NCBI GenBank assembly: GCA_964622325.1
Contig: CAZUOJ010000006.1
Span: 12,706 to 76,705 of the forward strand
Direction of reading: 5' to 3'
From: JAJFUB01 sp964622325
Lineage (GTDB): Bacteria > Armatimonadota > Zipacnadia > Zipacnadales > UBA11051
DNA length: 64,000 nucleotides
Within the stretch, counting starts at the first letter, position 1, and each line of letters starts with the position of its first letter. The notes under the pieces are model-generated. The model saw nothing but the letters and a program-made list of their open reading frames with translations, searched no databases and had not been told where the DNA came from. Position numbers and translations under genes: made by a program. Positions 35,511 through 44,259 of the stretch are shown here, one piece after another.

Positions 35511-35549
35511 ATTATACAGTTGCATTTAAGACGCTTTAGAACATTGTTC
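35511..35549 (-). promoter_or_regulatory. promoter of ruvA with GAAC-N3-GTTC dyad
   Basis: On the minus strand TATAAT (35511-35516) lies about 37 bases before the ruvA ATG. GAACATTGTTC (35539-35549; rc GAACAATGTTC) sits where the -35 region would be. The half-sites equal those of the Gram-positive LexA box but are one base closer together, so LexA binding is only a suggestion. Confidence 0.4.
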
Positions 35550-35574
35550 AAGCCGAGCGATTTTCGGATCTTGT

Positions 35575-36114
35575 TCAGCTTTTCATCTGTCGGGCTATCG
35601 CTTCTGGCAAGCTTCGCCTTTTACGATTGGGCGCAAACTCTAATCTTTTCGGACAGGCATGGCACAGCGCCAGCGCCAGCGCATCTGTAACATCTTCGGG
35701 GACGGGCGGCTCGGCCAGCCCCAGAAGTTGCGCCACCATCCGCCCCACTTGTTGCTTGGAGGCGCGCCCCCGGCCCGTTAAAGCACGCTTCACAAGCGTC
35801 GCCTCATAGCCGTAAAAAGGAATGCCGTATTCTGCCGCCGCCAGCAATATCACGCCGCGCGCATGTCCCATTAAAATGGCTGTGCGCGGATGCGCATACT
35901 GGGAATAGAGCTCCTCCACAACCACATTATCCGGCTGAAATTCCTGAATGAGGGCACGGATGCCTTTATAAAGCTGAAGCAAACGCCTCTCCAAAGAGGA
36001 GCGCGCATCTGGCCGCAAAACGCCGCCTTCCAGCAATCGAAAGCTCTGGCCTTCCGCTTCAATCAGCCCATAGCCTGTAATTTGCAGCCCGGGATCCACG
36101 CCTAGAATACGCAT
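35575..36114 (-). CDS. ruvC: Holliday junction resolvase RuvC
   Basis: 179 residues from the ATG at 36114 (AAGGAG six bases upstream; the frame from 36132 has no such site). The RNase-H-like fold has its metal-binding acids in MRILGVDPGLQITGYGLI (D), VVVEELYSQYAHPRTA (E-E) and EDVTDALALALCH (D-x-x-D), and the DNA-contacting GRGRASKQQVGRMVA. It cuts the Holliday junction symmetrically to finish recombination. Length is typical (150-190). It is upstream of ruvA with about 100 bases between. Confidence 0.95.
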   Translation of the reverse strand: MRILGVDPGLQITGYGLIEAEGQSFRLLEGGVLRPDARSSLERRLLQLYKGIRALIQEFQPDNVVVEELYSQYAHPRTAILMGHARGVILLAAAEYGIPFYGYEATLVKRALTGRGRASKQQVGRMVAQLLGLAEPPVPEDVTDALALALCHACPKRLEFAPNRKRRSLPEAIARQMKS

Positions 36115-36185
36115 GAGAGGCTCCTTAAGCATTATAGCATGCCCCTCAATGCCTGTCTATGTTTCCTCCGCAGGCTTGAGATGCC

Positions 36186-37712
36186 TCATGGCTTATTATG
36201 AGCGGAGCCGGTCGCGGGACTCGTTGCGACAAATTGATAACACTGCCATAATCCCTGTCGCCAGCGTAATTGGAGCCTCAGATGCGGCTTGTAGGTTCTC
36301 CAGCTTTGCAGCATTTTTTCGGGAAACGAATAAAGCACAGCATAGCTTCCAGGGCCAATATCTCCGCTGAGCTTCGTCGATGGCTGGGCTGCTTCGGACC
36401 TCACAACAACATTTTGGCGGGCCTCAGCCCGCAGCGCTATCACATACGCCGTTGGCCCTATAATCACATGTCGGCCTCCGCTTGCGAACACGTCTCGCAA
36501 ACGATCGCCCGCCTCCCATTCATCTTTCACAAGCATAGCGAAAGCCGGCTGCCCGCGGAACACGGCACGAAGGCCCACGGGCATAATCTTTTGCGTCGTT
36601 TGTTGCCACATTGCCAGATATATGGAGCCGCTCAGGATAATGATGAGGCCTGGAGAGATCTTTTTTCTTATCAGGCCTTGTCGGAAAGCGTCTGTAACAT
36701 AAGCCAATAAGGCAATAAACAAAATTCCGCCTGCCCCAAGGGCGTTGGCCGCCGCAACAGGATATGCGGCCCAAAGCGAGCCTGCCGCAGATGACGAAAG
36801 TACAGGCGGATAGATCAGCCCTGTCGGGAGCGACAAAAGCAACAGCCAGGCGGCAGGCGCGCCCAGCTTCTCGCGCTGCGGCAGAAAGCCAAAATACAAC
36901 AAGCCCAATAATAAGGGATTTGCGGCCAAAGCAATGGCGAAAGCAGAAGATAGCTGAATGCCCCAATGCCGCTCTCCCAGTGGCATTTGCCGCCAAAAAT
37001 GCCAGGGATCGCCCATAATGGCCCAATTGGCGCCAAGCCAGACAAACGCCACATAGGCTGCCGGCAACAAAAAAGCAATCAATAAGCCTTCGGCTTTCGC
37101 CCAGGAGCGCTGGGGGCCTTGGCAGCCGTATATCGCAATGAATAGAGCGGCGCCTATCACAAGCAATATAGTTTCATAAGCCAGCGCGACGGCTGCCGCC
37201 GCAAAAAAGCTGCCCGTGACGAAATCCCGCACGCGTTGCTGGCGTTGCCAGCTCACAAGAGAAGCGCTCAAGCCTAACAGGACAAATGTCAGAACAATCC
37301 CGCGCGAGCCGAGCATGGCGTAGCTGAGCAAGACGGGATGACACAGAAAAAGCGCGGAAACAAAAAGAGCCAGCCAGGAAGATAAGCCCAGGCTGCGGCT
37401 TAGCCGCCAGACAATGAATATGCTAAGCCCGAAAAAAAATGCTCCGAACAGGGGCGCAGCGAGTCCTGTCACAAGCAGTTTGGGCGCAAAAGCCGCTCCA
37501 GGCAGAAATAAGAGGGCTAATAGGGGCGGCCGCCCAAAGCCGATTAAAGCCAGATTGGCCCGCTCCTGCTCGTAAAAAACACGCCACGCGTGGCCCATTG
37601 CCGCTGTCGTGTCCAGATCCACAAGCCCCTGGCTATGAGCCAGCCAGCCTAAATAAAAGGCTATCCCGGCCGGAAACAAAAAAGCCCCCAGATGTGCGAA
37701 GCGCTGTGTCAT
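36186..37712 (-). CDS. polytopic membrane protein, GT-C glycosyltransferase-like
   Basis: 508 residues with about ten to twelve hydrophobic segments (e.g. LFPAGIAFYLGWLAHSQG, AWLLLLSLPTGLIYPPVL) and a ~120-residue C-terminal soluble part (RHVIIGPTAYVIALRAEARQ). An early loop with DLDTTAAMGHAWRVFYEQER and FGRPPLLALLFLPG is placed where GT-C enzymes have their catalytic acidic residue after the first membrane helix. That family transfers sugars or mannose-type groups from lipid carriers outside the membrane. The match is structural in style only. It is a single gene upstream of ruvC and downstream of the GT2 gene, all on the minus strand. Confidence 0.55.
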   Translation of the reverse strand: MTQRFAHLGAFLFPAGIAFYLGWLAHSQGLVDLDTTAAMGHAWRVFYEQERANLALIGFGRPPLLALLFLPGAAFAPKLLVTGLAAPLFGAFFFGLSIFIVWRLSRSLGLSSWLALFVSALFLCHPVLLSYAMLGSRGIVLTFVLLGLSASLVSWQRQQRVRDFVTGSFFAAAAVALAYETILLVIGAALFIAIYGCQGPQRSWAKAEGLLIAFLLPAAYVAFVWLGANWAIMGDPWHFWRQMPLGERHWGIQLSSAFAIALAANPLLLGLLYFGFLPQREKLGAPAAWLLLLSLPTGLIYPPVLSSSAAGSLWAAYPVAAANALGAGGILFIALLAYVTDAFRQGLIRKKISPGLIIILSGSIYLAMWQQTTQKIMPVGLRAVFRGQPAFAMLVKDEWEAGDRLRDVFASGGRHVIIGPTAYVIALRAEARQNVVVRSEAAQPSTKLSGDIGPGSYAVLYSFPEKMLQSWRTYKPHLRLQLRWRQGLWQCYQFVATSPATGSAHNKP

Positions 37713-37876
37713 TTTGCTATGTATATATGCCAGTAATGAAGCGGCCTGGGATGATTTTTTACGGGCCGCCTTCTTTTGTAAAAAAACTGATAAATGTCTT
37801 CAGGGCCGTCTGAGAAGAGGAGCCGTTGTGGCCGAATTCATTGCCCTGAAATAAAAGCACAGGGCGACAGAGCTGT

Positions 37877-39295
37877 CTATTGAGCGCCGCCCATCAAGCC
37901 GTGCTCTGTTTTTTCCCAGTAATGCGGCCGCGTGATGAGCTGCGCGACGGCCTTATATGCCCCAATGCTCATCATTAGCCAATACAAGGGCGTCAGCACA
38001 CTGTATTTCACTAGATCATAATAGCCACGATTCAAACAGCCGATAACGGCAATATAAATAAACACAAAATTCGCCACAAGAAAACAGAATGTGCCCAGAG
38101 CGTAAATGGGCGTGGGAAAAAGATAGCTGATGAAGGGAGCTTGCGTCGCGAACCATAATATCGTCATCAGCCAATAAATCGGATTGAGCAAAAAGCACAT
38201 AACAGAGCCGCCGATTGTCATTTGAAAGGAAAAAAACGCGCCAGGGCCAAGCTGACGCAAAAGCTGCCACGGACGGCGCATATGCACAAAATATGTCTGG
38301 ATATATCCCTTCGCCCAACGGGAACGCTGGCGAATCCAGGAGAAAAAATGCCCATTTGCTTCTTCCCAAGTTGTGGAATTGATCATCGCTGCCCCATAGC
38401 CATGTTTGTGCAGGCGTATGCCCAAATCACAATCTTCTGTCACATTAAAGGGATCCCAGCCGCCTAATTTCTTGAGCGCTTCGACTTTAAAATGATTGGA
38501 TGTTCCTCCCAACGGAATAGGCCAGCCCGAAGCTGTCAGCCCTGGCAAGAATAAATCAAACCATACACTGTATTCGCTCGTAAACCAGCGCGTCAACAAA
38601 TTATGGCGCTGATTGTAAAAATTCAATTTTGCCTGCAAGCACACGATGTGAGACGGCAGGCGTCGAAAAGCGGCCGCCGCTTTCTTCAATTGATCCGGCT
38701 CCGGACGATCTTCGGCGTCATATATGACAAGACATTCGCTTTGACAGGCATAGAGCCCATAATTGCAGGCCTTGGGCTTTGTCTTGGGCAAGCTATGAGG
38801 CACAATCACAGGCTTGAAATGAGGCGGCAAATCAAGCTTCTGGCACGCCTCTATTGTAATCGCGTCATCCTCTTCCATCAGCAATTGAATTTCTAGCTTT
38901 TCCGGCGGATAATCCAGCTCACACAGCGCCTCCACAAGTCGCGGCAACACACGCGCCTCGCGATATAGTGGAATCAGAATTGTATATGTCGGCAAATCCT
39001 GTTCGGAAAGCGCCGCTAATTCTTCTGCTGTAAAATCCAGCGCCACAGGACGCTCCAGCGAAATCCAGATAAGCCAAAATTTGTACAGAGAATGTACAAC
39101 ATAGAACACGATGGCCAGCCCGTTGAGCCACAGCAATGTGTGCATATAATCAAGAGCAAAACACAGCCCCAAAAACAGGATTACGAGCAGGCCTGCAATT
39201 GCCTGCGGACGCGTCCATGTCCAGCGGGCGCATTCCTCGGGATGCTCGTGAAAAATTCGTAACGGATCGATTGGGGGGGCAGCAGCGGGCTTCAT
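37877..39295 (-). CDS. membrane glycosyltransferase family 2 (cellulose-synthase-like, processive)
   Basis: 472 residues from the ATG at 39295. A GTG at 39334 would add 13 residues, and neither has a strong ribosome site. Two membrane helices (IAGLLVILFLGLCFALDYMH, LNGLAIVFYVVHSLY) precede a GT-A domain with PTYTILIPLYREARVLPRLV, the D-x-D-like IYDAEDRPEPDQLKK, the base region VTEDCDLGIRL and the QRSRW motif (SWIRQRSRWAKGYIQTYFVH). Four or more helices follow. The D-D-D-QxxRW set is the mark of processive polysaccharide synthases such as BcsA, PgaC and hyaluronan synthase types. There is no PilZ domain. The polymer made is unknown. Confidence 0.85.
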   Translation of the reverse strand: MKPAAAPPIDPLRIFHEHPEECARWTWTRPQAIAGLLVILFLGLCFALDYMHTLLWLNGLAIVFYVVHSLYKFWLIWISLERPVALDFTAEELAALSEQDLPTYTILIPLYREARVLPRLVEALCELDYPPEKLEIQLLMEEDDAITIEACQKLDLPPHFKPVIVPHSLPKTKPKACNYGLYACQSECLVIYDAEDRPEPDQLKKAAAAFRRLPSHIVCLQAKLNFYNQRHNLLTRWFTSEYSVWFDLFLPGLTASGWPIPLGGTSNHFKVEALKKLGGWDPFNVTEDCDLGIRLHKHGYGAAMINSTTWEEANGHFFSWIRQRSRWAKGYIQTYFVHMRRPWQLLRQLGPGAFFSFQMTIGGSVMCFLLNPIYWLMTILWFATQAPFISYLFPTPIYALGTFCFLVANFVFIYIAVIGCLNRGYYDLVKYSVLTPLYWLMMSIGAYKAVAQLITRPHYWEKTEHGLMGGAQ

Positions 39296-39482
39296 CGTAT
39301 TCTCTGGCTTTGGATTCGCCAAAACGGCGGGCACACACAGAAAAGGACATCTATTGCCCTTCTGTGGCGGCCCCGCCGCAAAGACAATATTCCAAAACTT
39401 GCAAGGCTAATTCAGCCTGCAAACATCATCAAAACAGTTGTAGCCCTGTTGCGGGCAATGCAATAATATGTAGCACTGACAT

Positions 39483-40922
39483 CTATTGTCGTTCCAATCC
39501 GCCAGGCTTTTTAGGCGTTGTAATTGGGCTGGGCCAATTTTCTTGCGGCGGATTTTTGTGGATAACAAGCCGATGGCGCAGGCTATCCCATTGCAGTTTC
39601 GCTCCGAGCGCCTCCAGAGGCAGCCGCGGCGCCATGAACAAAATCCCTTCTCGCATTACGGGCGCCTGCGGCATTATGCGCACTTGCGGCTTTTCTTTGC
39701 CGACAATTAATTGCGGCGAGCCCACAACTAGCTTAATTGTGCCGCTTTCTGTATTCGCCACGAGCGCCTTTTCTTGGGCTTGCCAGCGGAGGGAAGCGCC
39801 AATAGCTTGCAGCAATTCCTTGGCAGGCACCATAATAGTGCCATCGGGCAGCTTGAACGGCGGCGATGTCAGCTCCAGCTTTTTTTCGTCCACAAAGACA
39901 GCAATCTCCCGCAGCGCCGCATATTCCTCTAATAATGGCTTTGCGGCAGGCCACTGGATTTGAATATCCGCTTTTCGCGCCAGCATGTTGACATAATCTT
40001 CCCGGGAAATGGCTTTTTGCGCGCTCAACTTTTTCGCGATTTCTGGCCGCGCCTCTGACAAGGAAACAAGCTGTTGGGGATGTCGCTCCCGCACAAGCAC
40101 AATATAATATTGCTCTCCGCTGCGTATCGGATTGCTTACAACGCCGGGCTCCAGATTTTTCACAGCCTCTGCCAGCGCCTTATCTGTAAGCTGTTCCAGC
40201 GCCAGCCAGCCCAAATCTCCGCCCTTGCTCGCCGAAGAATGTTTGGAAAGCTCTTTCGCCACTGTTTCAAATTTTTCGCCCGCGTGAAGCTTTTCACGGA
40301 CTAAATACGCCTCTTCAATCGTGTTCACAGCAATCAAAAACACGCGCGCCTGAGCAGGCTTTTTAAATTCAGCTTGATGTTCCAGATAATAGCTTTTTAT
40401 CTCTTCCTCTGAGACAGCTGTCAGCTCGCTGAGCAATCGCTCCAATAGCATGTCTGTTGTCAATTTTTCAATAAAGCCTTGCAGGCTCAAGCCTTGTGTG
40501 TGCAAAAAGCGCTCAAAAGCCGCGGAGGAAACAAAACGTTTGCGCTCTCTCTCCAGCCGGGCTTGGATCTCTTCCGGCGAAACTTTTATGCCCTGTCGCC
40601 GTGCTTCCTGTCTAATAAGCCGTTCCTCAATGATAGTGCGCAGGATGGGAATCGCCCAGCGATGAGCAATCGCTTGTTGAATATGCGTTTCCGAAATGGG
40701 GCTGCCATTTACGGTCGCTTGAATCACGGGCGGCGTTGGCGCAGGCGCAGGAGGAGCTGGCTTTGCCGTCGACGAAGCAGCGGGCGGCCGGGCTCTTTCA
40801 GAGGCAACGGGAGAAGCCGCCGGACGCTTGGGCTGCGAAGCTTGTGCCCCACAGGGCACTGCTCCAAGCAGCCACTCTACAGCGATTAACACTAACAAAA
40901 AAATAATATAAGCCCGCTTCAT
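39483..40922 (-). CDS. SurA/PrsA-like foldase with rotamase domain and C-terminal stalk (Cu-amine-oxidase-N-like) domain
   Basis: 479 residues from the ATG at 40922 (GGGAG eight bases upstream). A signal peptide (YIIFLLVLIAVEWLLGAVP) precedes a long Pro/Ala linker. A SurA-N-like helical domain starts at VNGSPISETHIQQAIAHR, followed by a parvulin-type rotamase (ARVFLIAVNTIEEAYLVREK, SKGGDLGWLALEQLTD, VVSNPIRSGEQYYIVLV). The last ~115 residues (VFVDEKKLELTSPPFKLPDG, MVPAKELLQAIGASLRW, APRLPLEALGAKLQW) have two beta-alpha units of the copper-amine-oxidase N-terminal 'stalk' domain, usually a cell-surface module. It should assist folding of exported proteins. The two-module combination is uncommon. 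Confidence 0.82.
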   Translation of the reverse strand: MKRAYIIFLLVLIAVEWLLGAVPCGAQASQPKRPAASPVASERARPPAASSTAKPAPPAPAPTPPVIQATVNGSPISETHIQQAIAHRWAIPILRTIIEERLIRQEARRQGIKVSPEEIQARLERERKRFVSSAAFERFLHTQGLSLQGFIEKLTTDMLLERLLSELTAVSEEEIKSYYLEHQAEFKKPAQARVFLIAVNTIEEAYLVREKLHAGEKFETVAKELSKHSSASKGGDLGWLALEQLTDKALAEAVKNLEPGVVSNPIRSGEQYYIVLVRERHPQQLVSLSEARPEIAKKLSAQKAISREDYVNMLARKADIQIQWPAAKPLLEEYAALREIAVFVDEKKLELTSPPFKLPDGTIMVPAKELLQAIGASLRWQAQEKALVANTESGTIKLVVGSPQLIVGKEKPQVRIMPQAPVMREGILFMAPRLPLEALGAKLQWDSLRHRLVIHKNPPQENWPSPITTPKKPGGLERQ

Positions 40923-41005
40923 CGCACAAGCTCCCTTCTTATACATTGAATGTTTCTTTCAGTCTTCGGGCTGTATTTGTGGCTGTGACAACAGCCTGAG
41001 GCCCA

Positions 41006-41800
41006 TTATGTTTCATTCTCAAAGCATATGGGATGGCCCAAAATCTCCGCTAATTGCCGCGCATTCTGGACAGCATAGCCCCAATCCGTGTTATTGAAAA
41101 ATACGCATATATTTTCCGCTTCTGTCTGCATTTGGCGAATCTTTCCTGCCCATTCTTCTAATTCCTGCCTGCTATATTGATAATCATAGCGAGAGCCTGA
41201 AGATTGGCCGCTCCATGCTGCAGCATTTCGGCCATGGAAACGCACATAGGCAAAATCGGCTGTCACAACAGCCAGCGGGGGCAATAATTTAGGCAAAGGA
41301 GGCTCATCTACACAACAATAGGCTATTTTCTTTTCTCGTAAAAAGCTGAATGTCCGTTCGTCTTCAGTCCAGCTCCGATGGCGGAATTCCACTGCTAACG
41401 GCAAATTCGGCCATTGTTGTCGGATAAAGGCCAATTGATTAACATGTTCTCGTTGCAGATTAAATGAGGGAGGGAATTGTAAAAGCACACACAGCAGCCG
41501 TTGATGTTGTATTAAAGGCTCAATTCCGGCGAGAAAATCTGTATAAAGCTGAGTCTCCTGGCTACGTGCTTGCGTTATGCTTCTATGGGCTTTTACACAG
41601 AATTTGAAATCTGTGCGTGTCTGACGCACTAATCCAAGCATTGTTTTGCGTGATGGCATAGAATAATAAGAATAATTTATCTCTACAGCATTGAAATGGC
41701 GCTGATAATAAGCTAAAAATTCCCATTTCCGCATTCCCTCGGGATAGAAACAGCCAATCCATCCTGTATACGAATAGCCTGATGTGCCAATATACAGCAT
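41006..41800 (-). CDS. DUF72 family protein
   Basis: 264 residues from the ATG at 41800, where the family normally begins (MLYIGTSGYSYTGWIGCFYP). An earlier in-frame ATG at 41842, only six bases after the upstream stop and with AAAGAGA next to it, would add 14 residues and remains possible. DUF72 is a TIM-barrel-fold family, recognisable by NAVEINYSYYSMPSRKT, FKFCVKAHRSITQ, LCVLLQFPPSF, LAVEFRHRSW and ICVFFNNTDWGYAVQNA. Its biochemical role is not established. It ends an operon after the D-aminoacylase and kinase-like genes. Cytoplasmic. Confidence 0.9.
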   Translation of the reverse strand: MLYIGTSGYSYTGWIGCFYPEGMRKWEFLAYYQRHFNAVEINYSYYSMPSRKTMLGLVRQTRTDFKFCVKAHRSITQARSQETQLYTDFLAGIEPLIQHQRLLCVLLQFPPSFNLQREHVNQLAFIRQQWPNLPLAVEFRHRSWTEDERTFSFLREKKIAYCCVDEPPLPKLLPPLAVVTADFAYVRFHGRNAAAWSGQSSGSRYDYQYSRQELEEWAGKIRQMQTEAENICVFFNNTDWGYAVQNARQLAEILGHPICFENET

Positions 41801-41847
41801 TTTCGCTCTGGAGCTTTGTGAGGGCTCCGCTCTCCTGTTCATTCTCT

Positions 41848-43467
41848 TTACGTTGTTAAAATGCGCCCCGCCGCCGCGCCCGTATGTTCCATCCCCTGGA
41901 CGGCTAAAATGCCATTTACAAAGACATACAACAGTCCTTGCGGATATTGATGGGGATTTGTGTATGTGGCTGTGTCTATTATTCTTTCGGGCTCAAAAAC
42001 AACAATATCTGCCCACATCCCTTCTTGCAATTGTCCCCGATTGCCCAGGCCAATACGACTGGCAGGCCAGGCTGTGCATTTCCGAATCGCTTCTGAAAGC
42101 GACAGGAGCTTTTCCTCCCGCACATATTTGCCCAAAAGCCGTGGATATGTGCCATATGAGCGGGGATGCGGACGCCCTTGAGCTAAAGGCCCATAGGGGG
42201 CAAAAGCTAGTCCATCTGTAGCCACACAGCCCAGGGGATGTGCTAGCGCCAAGCGCATATCTTCTTCGCACATGGAGAAAAAGCAAGCATTGACATGTCC
42301 TTCTTCCTCGGCTAACAAATCTAAAGCGGCTTCTAAGGGCTCTTGTTGGCGTCGGCGCGCAATCTCATCTAGGCGCAAGCCAACAGCCCAGCGATTCTTA
42401 GTGCTGCGTACATCTGTAATCAAAATATCCGAAAAATTAAGCTCAAAGGGATTCGCTTTTTGTGGATTGTGTTGGGCAGCCACATATTCTTCTTGCAGCC
42501 GCTTACGACATTGCGGATCCCGCAGCCGCCGCAAAAAGGCTTCTGGGCCGCCGTCATGCATCCAGGCGGGCAAAGAGCCGGACAGATGGCGACTGCCGGC
42601 TGTATAGGGATACACGTCAAAGGCGATGTCCAGGCCCCCATCTCGTGCGTTCTCAATTGTTTCCAGCAATTGGGGCATATTCCCCCAGCTCTGTTTGCCT
42701 GAACATTTCAGATGGGCAATTTGCAGCCTGAATGTGCCCTTTGTTTGAGCTCGTTGCGCCAGAGCGATAATCTCTTTTAGCGCTTTTACGCCCTGAATGC
42801 CTTCATCGCGTAAATGCACACTAACAAGCGTGTTATGCCTCGCCGCTTCCTGCAACAAGCCCAATATTTCTTCGCAAGAGGCGAAACGGCCCAGCGGATA
42901 AGCAAGCCCCAAAGACAGGCCAATAGCTCCCTGATCTAAGCATTCTTGCAAAAGCTCGCGCATATGGGCAATTTCCACTGTTGTGGCAGGACGATTAGCA
43001 AATCCGACAACATAAGCACGAAGGGCGCTATGGCCGACAAGAGGCGCAACATTGACAGCTGGACGCGTGTGCGCTAAAGCTTCAAAATATTCAGCTGCGC
43101 TGTGCCATTGATAGGGAATATTAGCTTCGAGGAAAGAACAGACAGTGCGTAGCTGCTCTTCTGTGCCGGGCCGGATTGGAAATACGCCCATGCCGCATTG
43201 CCCGATTGCCTCGCTTGTCACGCCCATGTGAATTTTAGATTCCGCGCGAGGATTTTGCAGCAATGTCAAATCCGAATGTGAATGTATGTCAATAAATCCA
43301 GGACAAACAGCACATCCTGTACAATCCAGCTTTAAAGCGGCGTCAGCTGTTTTTAGATTGCCGACAGCAGCGATTTTGCCCTTTTTTATGCCCACATCAG
43401 CCTGGAAGCAGGAGCCGCCTGTGCCATCATATATCTCGCCGTTTTGCAACACAACATCAAAAGTCAT
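41848..43467 (-). CDS. N-acyl-D-amino-acid deacylase / D-aminoacylase family amidohydrolase
   Basis: 539 residues of the amidohydrolase superfamily. The first metal site is FIDIHSHSDLTLL (H-x-H), a Cys-containing ligand region is EAIGQCGMGVFPI, histidines occur in LVSVHLRDEG and LQIAHLKCSG, and the late aspartate is in CVATDGLAFAPYGP. The C-terminus returns to the small beta domain (QLQEGMWADIVVFEPE, VNGILAVQG). The enzyme would hydrolyse N-acyl-D-amino acids or similar amides, possibly for recycling cell-wall D-amino acids. Its ATG at 43467 abuts the stop of the kinase-like gene, and the DUF72 gene follows within a few bases, so the three are an operon. Confidence 0.9.
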   Translation of the reverse strand: MTFDVVLQNGEIYDGTGGSCFQADVGIKKGKIAAVGNLKTADAALKLDCTGCAVCPGFIDIHSHSDLTLLQNPRAESKIHMGVTSEAIGQCGMGVFPIRPGTEEQLRTVCSFLEANIPYQWHSAAEYFEALAHTRPAVNVAPLVGHSALRAYVVGFANRPATTVEIAHMRELLQECLDQGAIGLSLGLAYPLGRFASCEEILGLLQEAARHNTLVSVHLRDEGIQGVKALKEIIALAQRAQTKGTFRLQIAHLKCSGKQSWGNMPQLLETIENARDGGLDIAFDVYPYTAGSRHLSGSLPAWMHDGGPEAFLRRLRDPQCRKRLQEEYVAAQHNPQKANPFELNFSDILITDVRSTKNRWAVGLRLDEIARRRQQEPLEAALDLLAEEEGHVNACFFSMCEEDMRLALAHPLGCVATDGLAFAPYGPLAQGRPHPRSYGTYPRLLGKYVREEKLLSLSEAIRKCTAWPASRIGLGNRGQLQEGMWADIVVFEPERIIDTATYTNPHQYPQGLLYVFVNGILAVQGMEHTGAAAGRILTT

Positions 43468-44160
43468 CTAGGCTTCGTCCTTCCATGTTTGTCGCAGCCG
43501 AATAATGACTAATTCTGCCGCATGTTCCAAGGAAATATTGGCTGTGTTAATGATTAAATCATAAAGCAGGGGATCATTGGGATCGCAGCCAAAATAATGG
43601 CGCAAGAAGCGTTGCTGGGCATAATCCGCCTCTAATATGGCGCGCCGTGCTTCCTCAAGCGAAAAATTGCGGAGACGTGCGAGTCTCTCTACGCGTTTTT
43701 CCAAGGGCGCTACAAAACGCACGCGCAGTGCCTGGGGCAATACACAGCCGGCCCCCCGGCCAATAATCACAGCGCGGCCTTTTTCGCCGATGCGTCGCAA
43801 AACGCGCAACAAGGAACGCAAATACACAGTGTCTTGAATGCGGCGACGATCTATAAAGCTCAAAAGGATATTAGACAGGACATCATAACGGCGCTCCTCC
43901 AGCTCCCGAAGATGTTCCGGCAGTGCGCCTGTCTGCGCAGCAACTTCCTCAATCAAAGCCCGATCATAATACAAAAAGCCAAGCTGATTGGCGATGAGAC
44001 GGCCGATAGAAGCGCCCCCGCTGCCTATTTGCCGGGAAATGGCAATCACAGGGGCGGCCTGGGGGCGTTTCGCTTCATCTTGAGCCATCATCTGGATAAG
44101 CCGCTGATCCACTTCCCAGCGCCTTGCCGCACGTTCTAATAATTTTTGTATCGTGCTCAT
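43468..44160 (-). CDS. cytidylate-kinase-like P-loop protein
   Basis: 230 residues. The P-loop is VIAISRQIGSGGASIGRLIA, the G-S-G-G-x-x-I-G form of the cytidylate-kinase-like-2 family, followed by LGFLYYDRALIEEVAAQTG. An RGAGCVLPQALRVRFVAPLEKRVERL segment has the lid-region Arg residues, and DLIINTANISLEHAAELV ends the fold. These proteins resemble CMP kinase but lack its full substrate domain. Their substrate is unclear and some members may phosphorylate other small molecules. It starts an operon with the D-aminoacylase and DUF72 genes and is divergent from the propeller-type glycosidase. Confidence 0.85.
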   Translation of the reverse strand: MSTIQKLLERAARRWEVDQRLIQMMAQDEAKRPQAAPVIAISRQIGSGGASIGRLIANQLGFLYYDRALIEEVAAQTGALPEHLRELEERRYDVLSNILLSFIDRRRIQDTVYLRSLLRVLRRIGEKGRAVIIGRGAGCVLPQALRVRFVAPLEKRVERLARLRNFSLEEARRAILEADYAQQRFLRHYFGCDPNDPLLYDLIINTANISLEHAAELVIIRLRQTWKDEA

Positions 44161-44175
44161 TTGTATTTGGGCCCT

Positions 44176-44213
44176 TTGCGTTATTGAGGAAAAATCCGTT
44201 ATACTCCGTTATA
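44176..44213 (+). promoter_or_regulatory. tandem TCCGTTATA repeat in a possible promoter
   Basis: TCCGTTATA occurs twice with a 10-base period (44195-44203 and 44205-44213), about one helical turn apart. TTGCGT (44176-44181) and TATACT (44200-44205) with an 18-base spacer could be a promoter reading to the gene at 44260. Confidence 0.3.
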
Positions 44214-44259
44214 AATAATGTTCTGTTTATAGAAAAGCTTTCCTGCAGGAGGCAACGCG

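Noticed and set aside
36186..37712. ArnT-type lipid A aminoarabinose transferase
   Set aside because: The membrane layout is compatible with the GT-C fold, but no specific ArnT motif was recognised and no companion Arn genes are present.
39136..39963. Plus-strand frame of 275 codons between the GT2 and foldase genes
   Set aside because: It is antisense to both genes and has low-complexity Ser/Ala composition.
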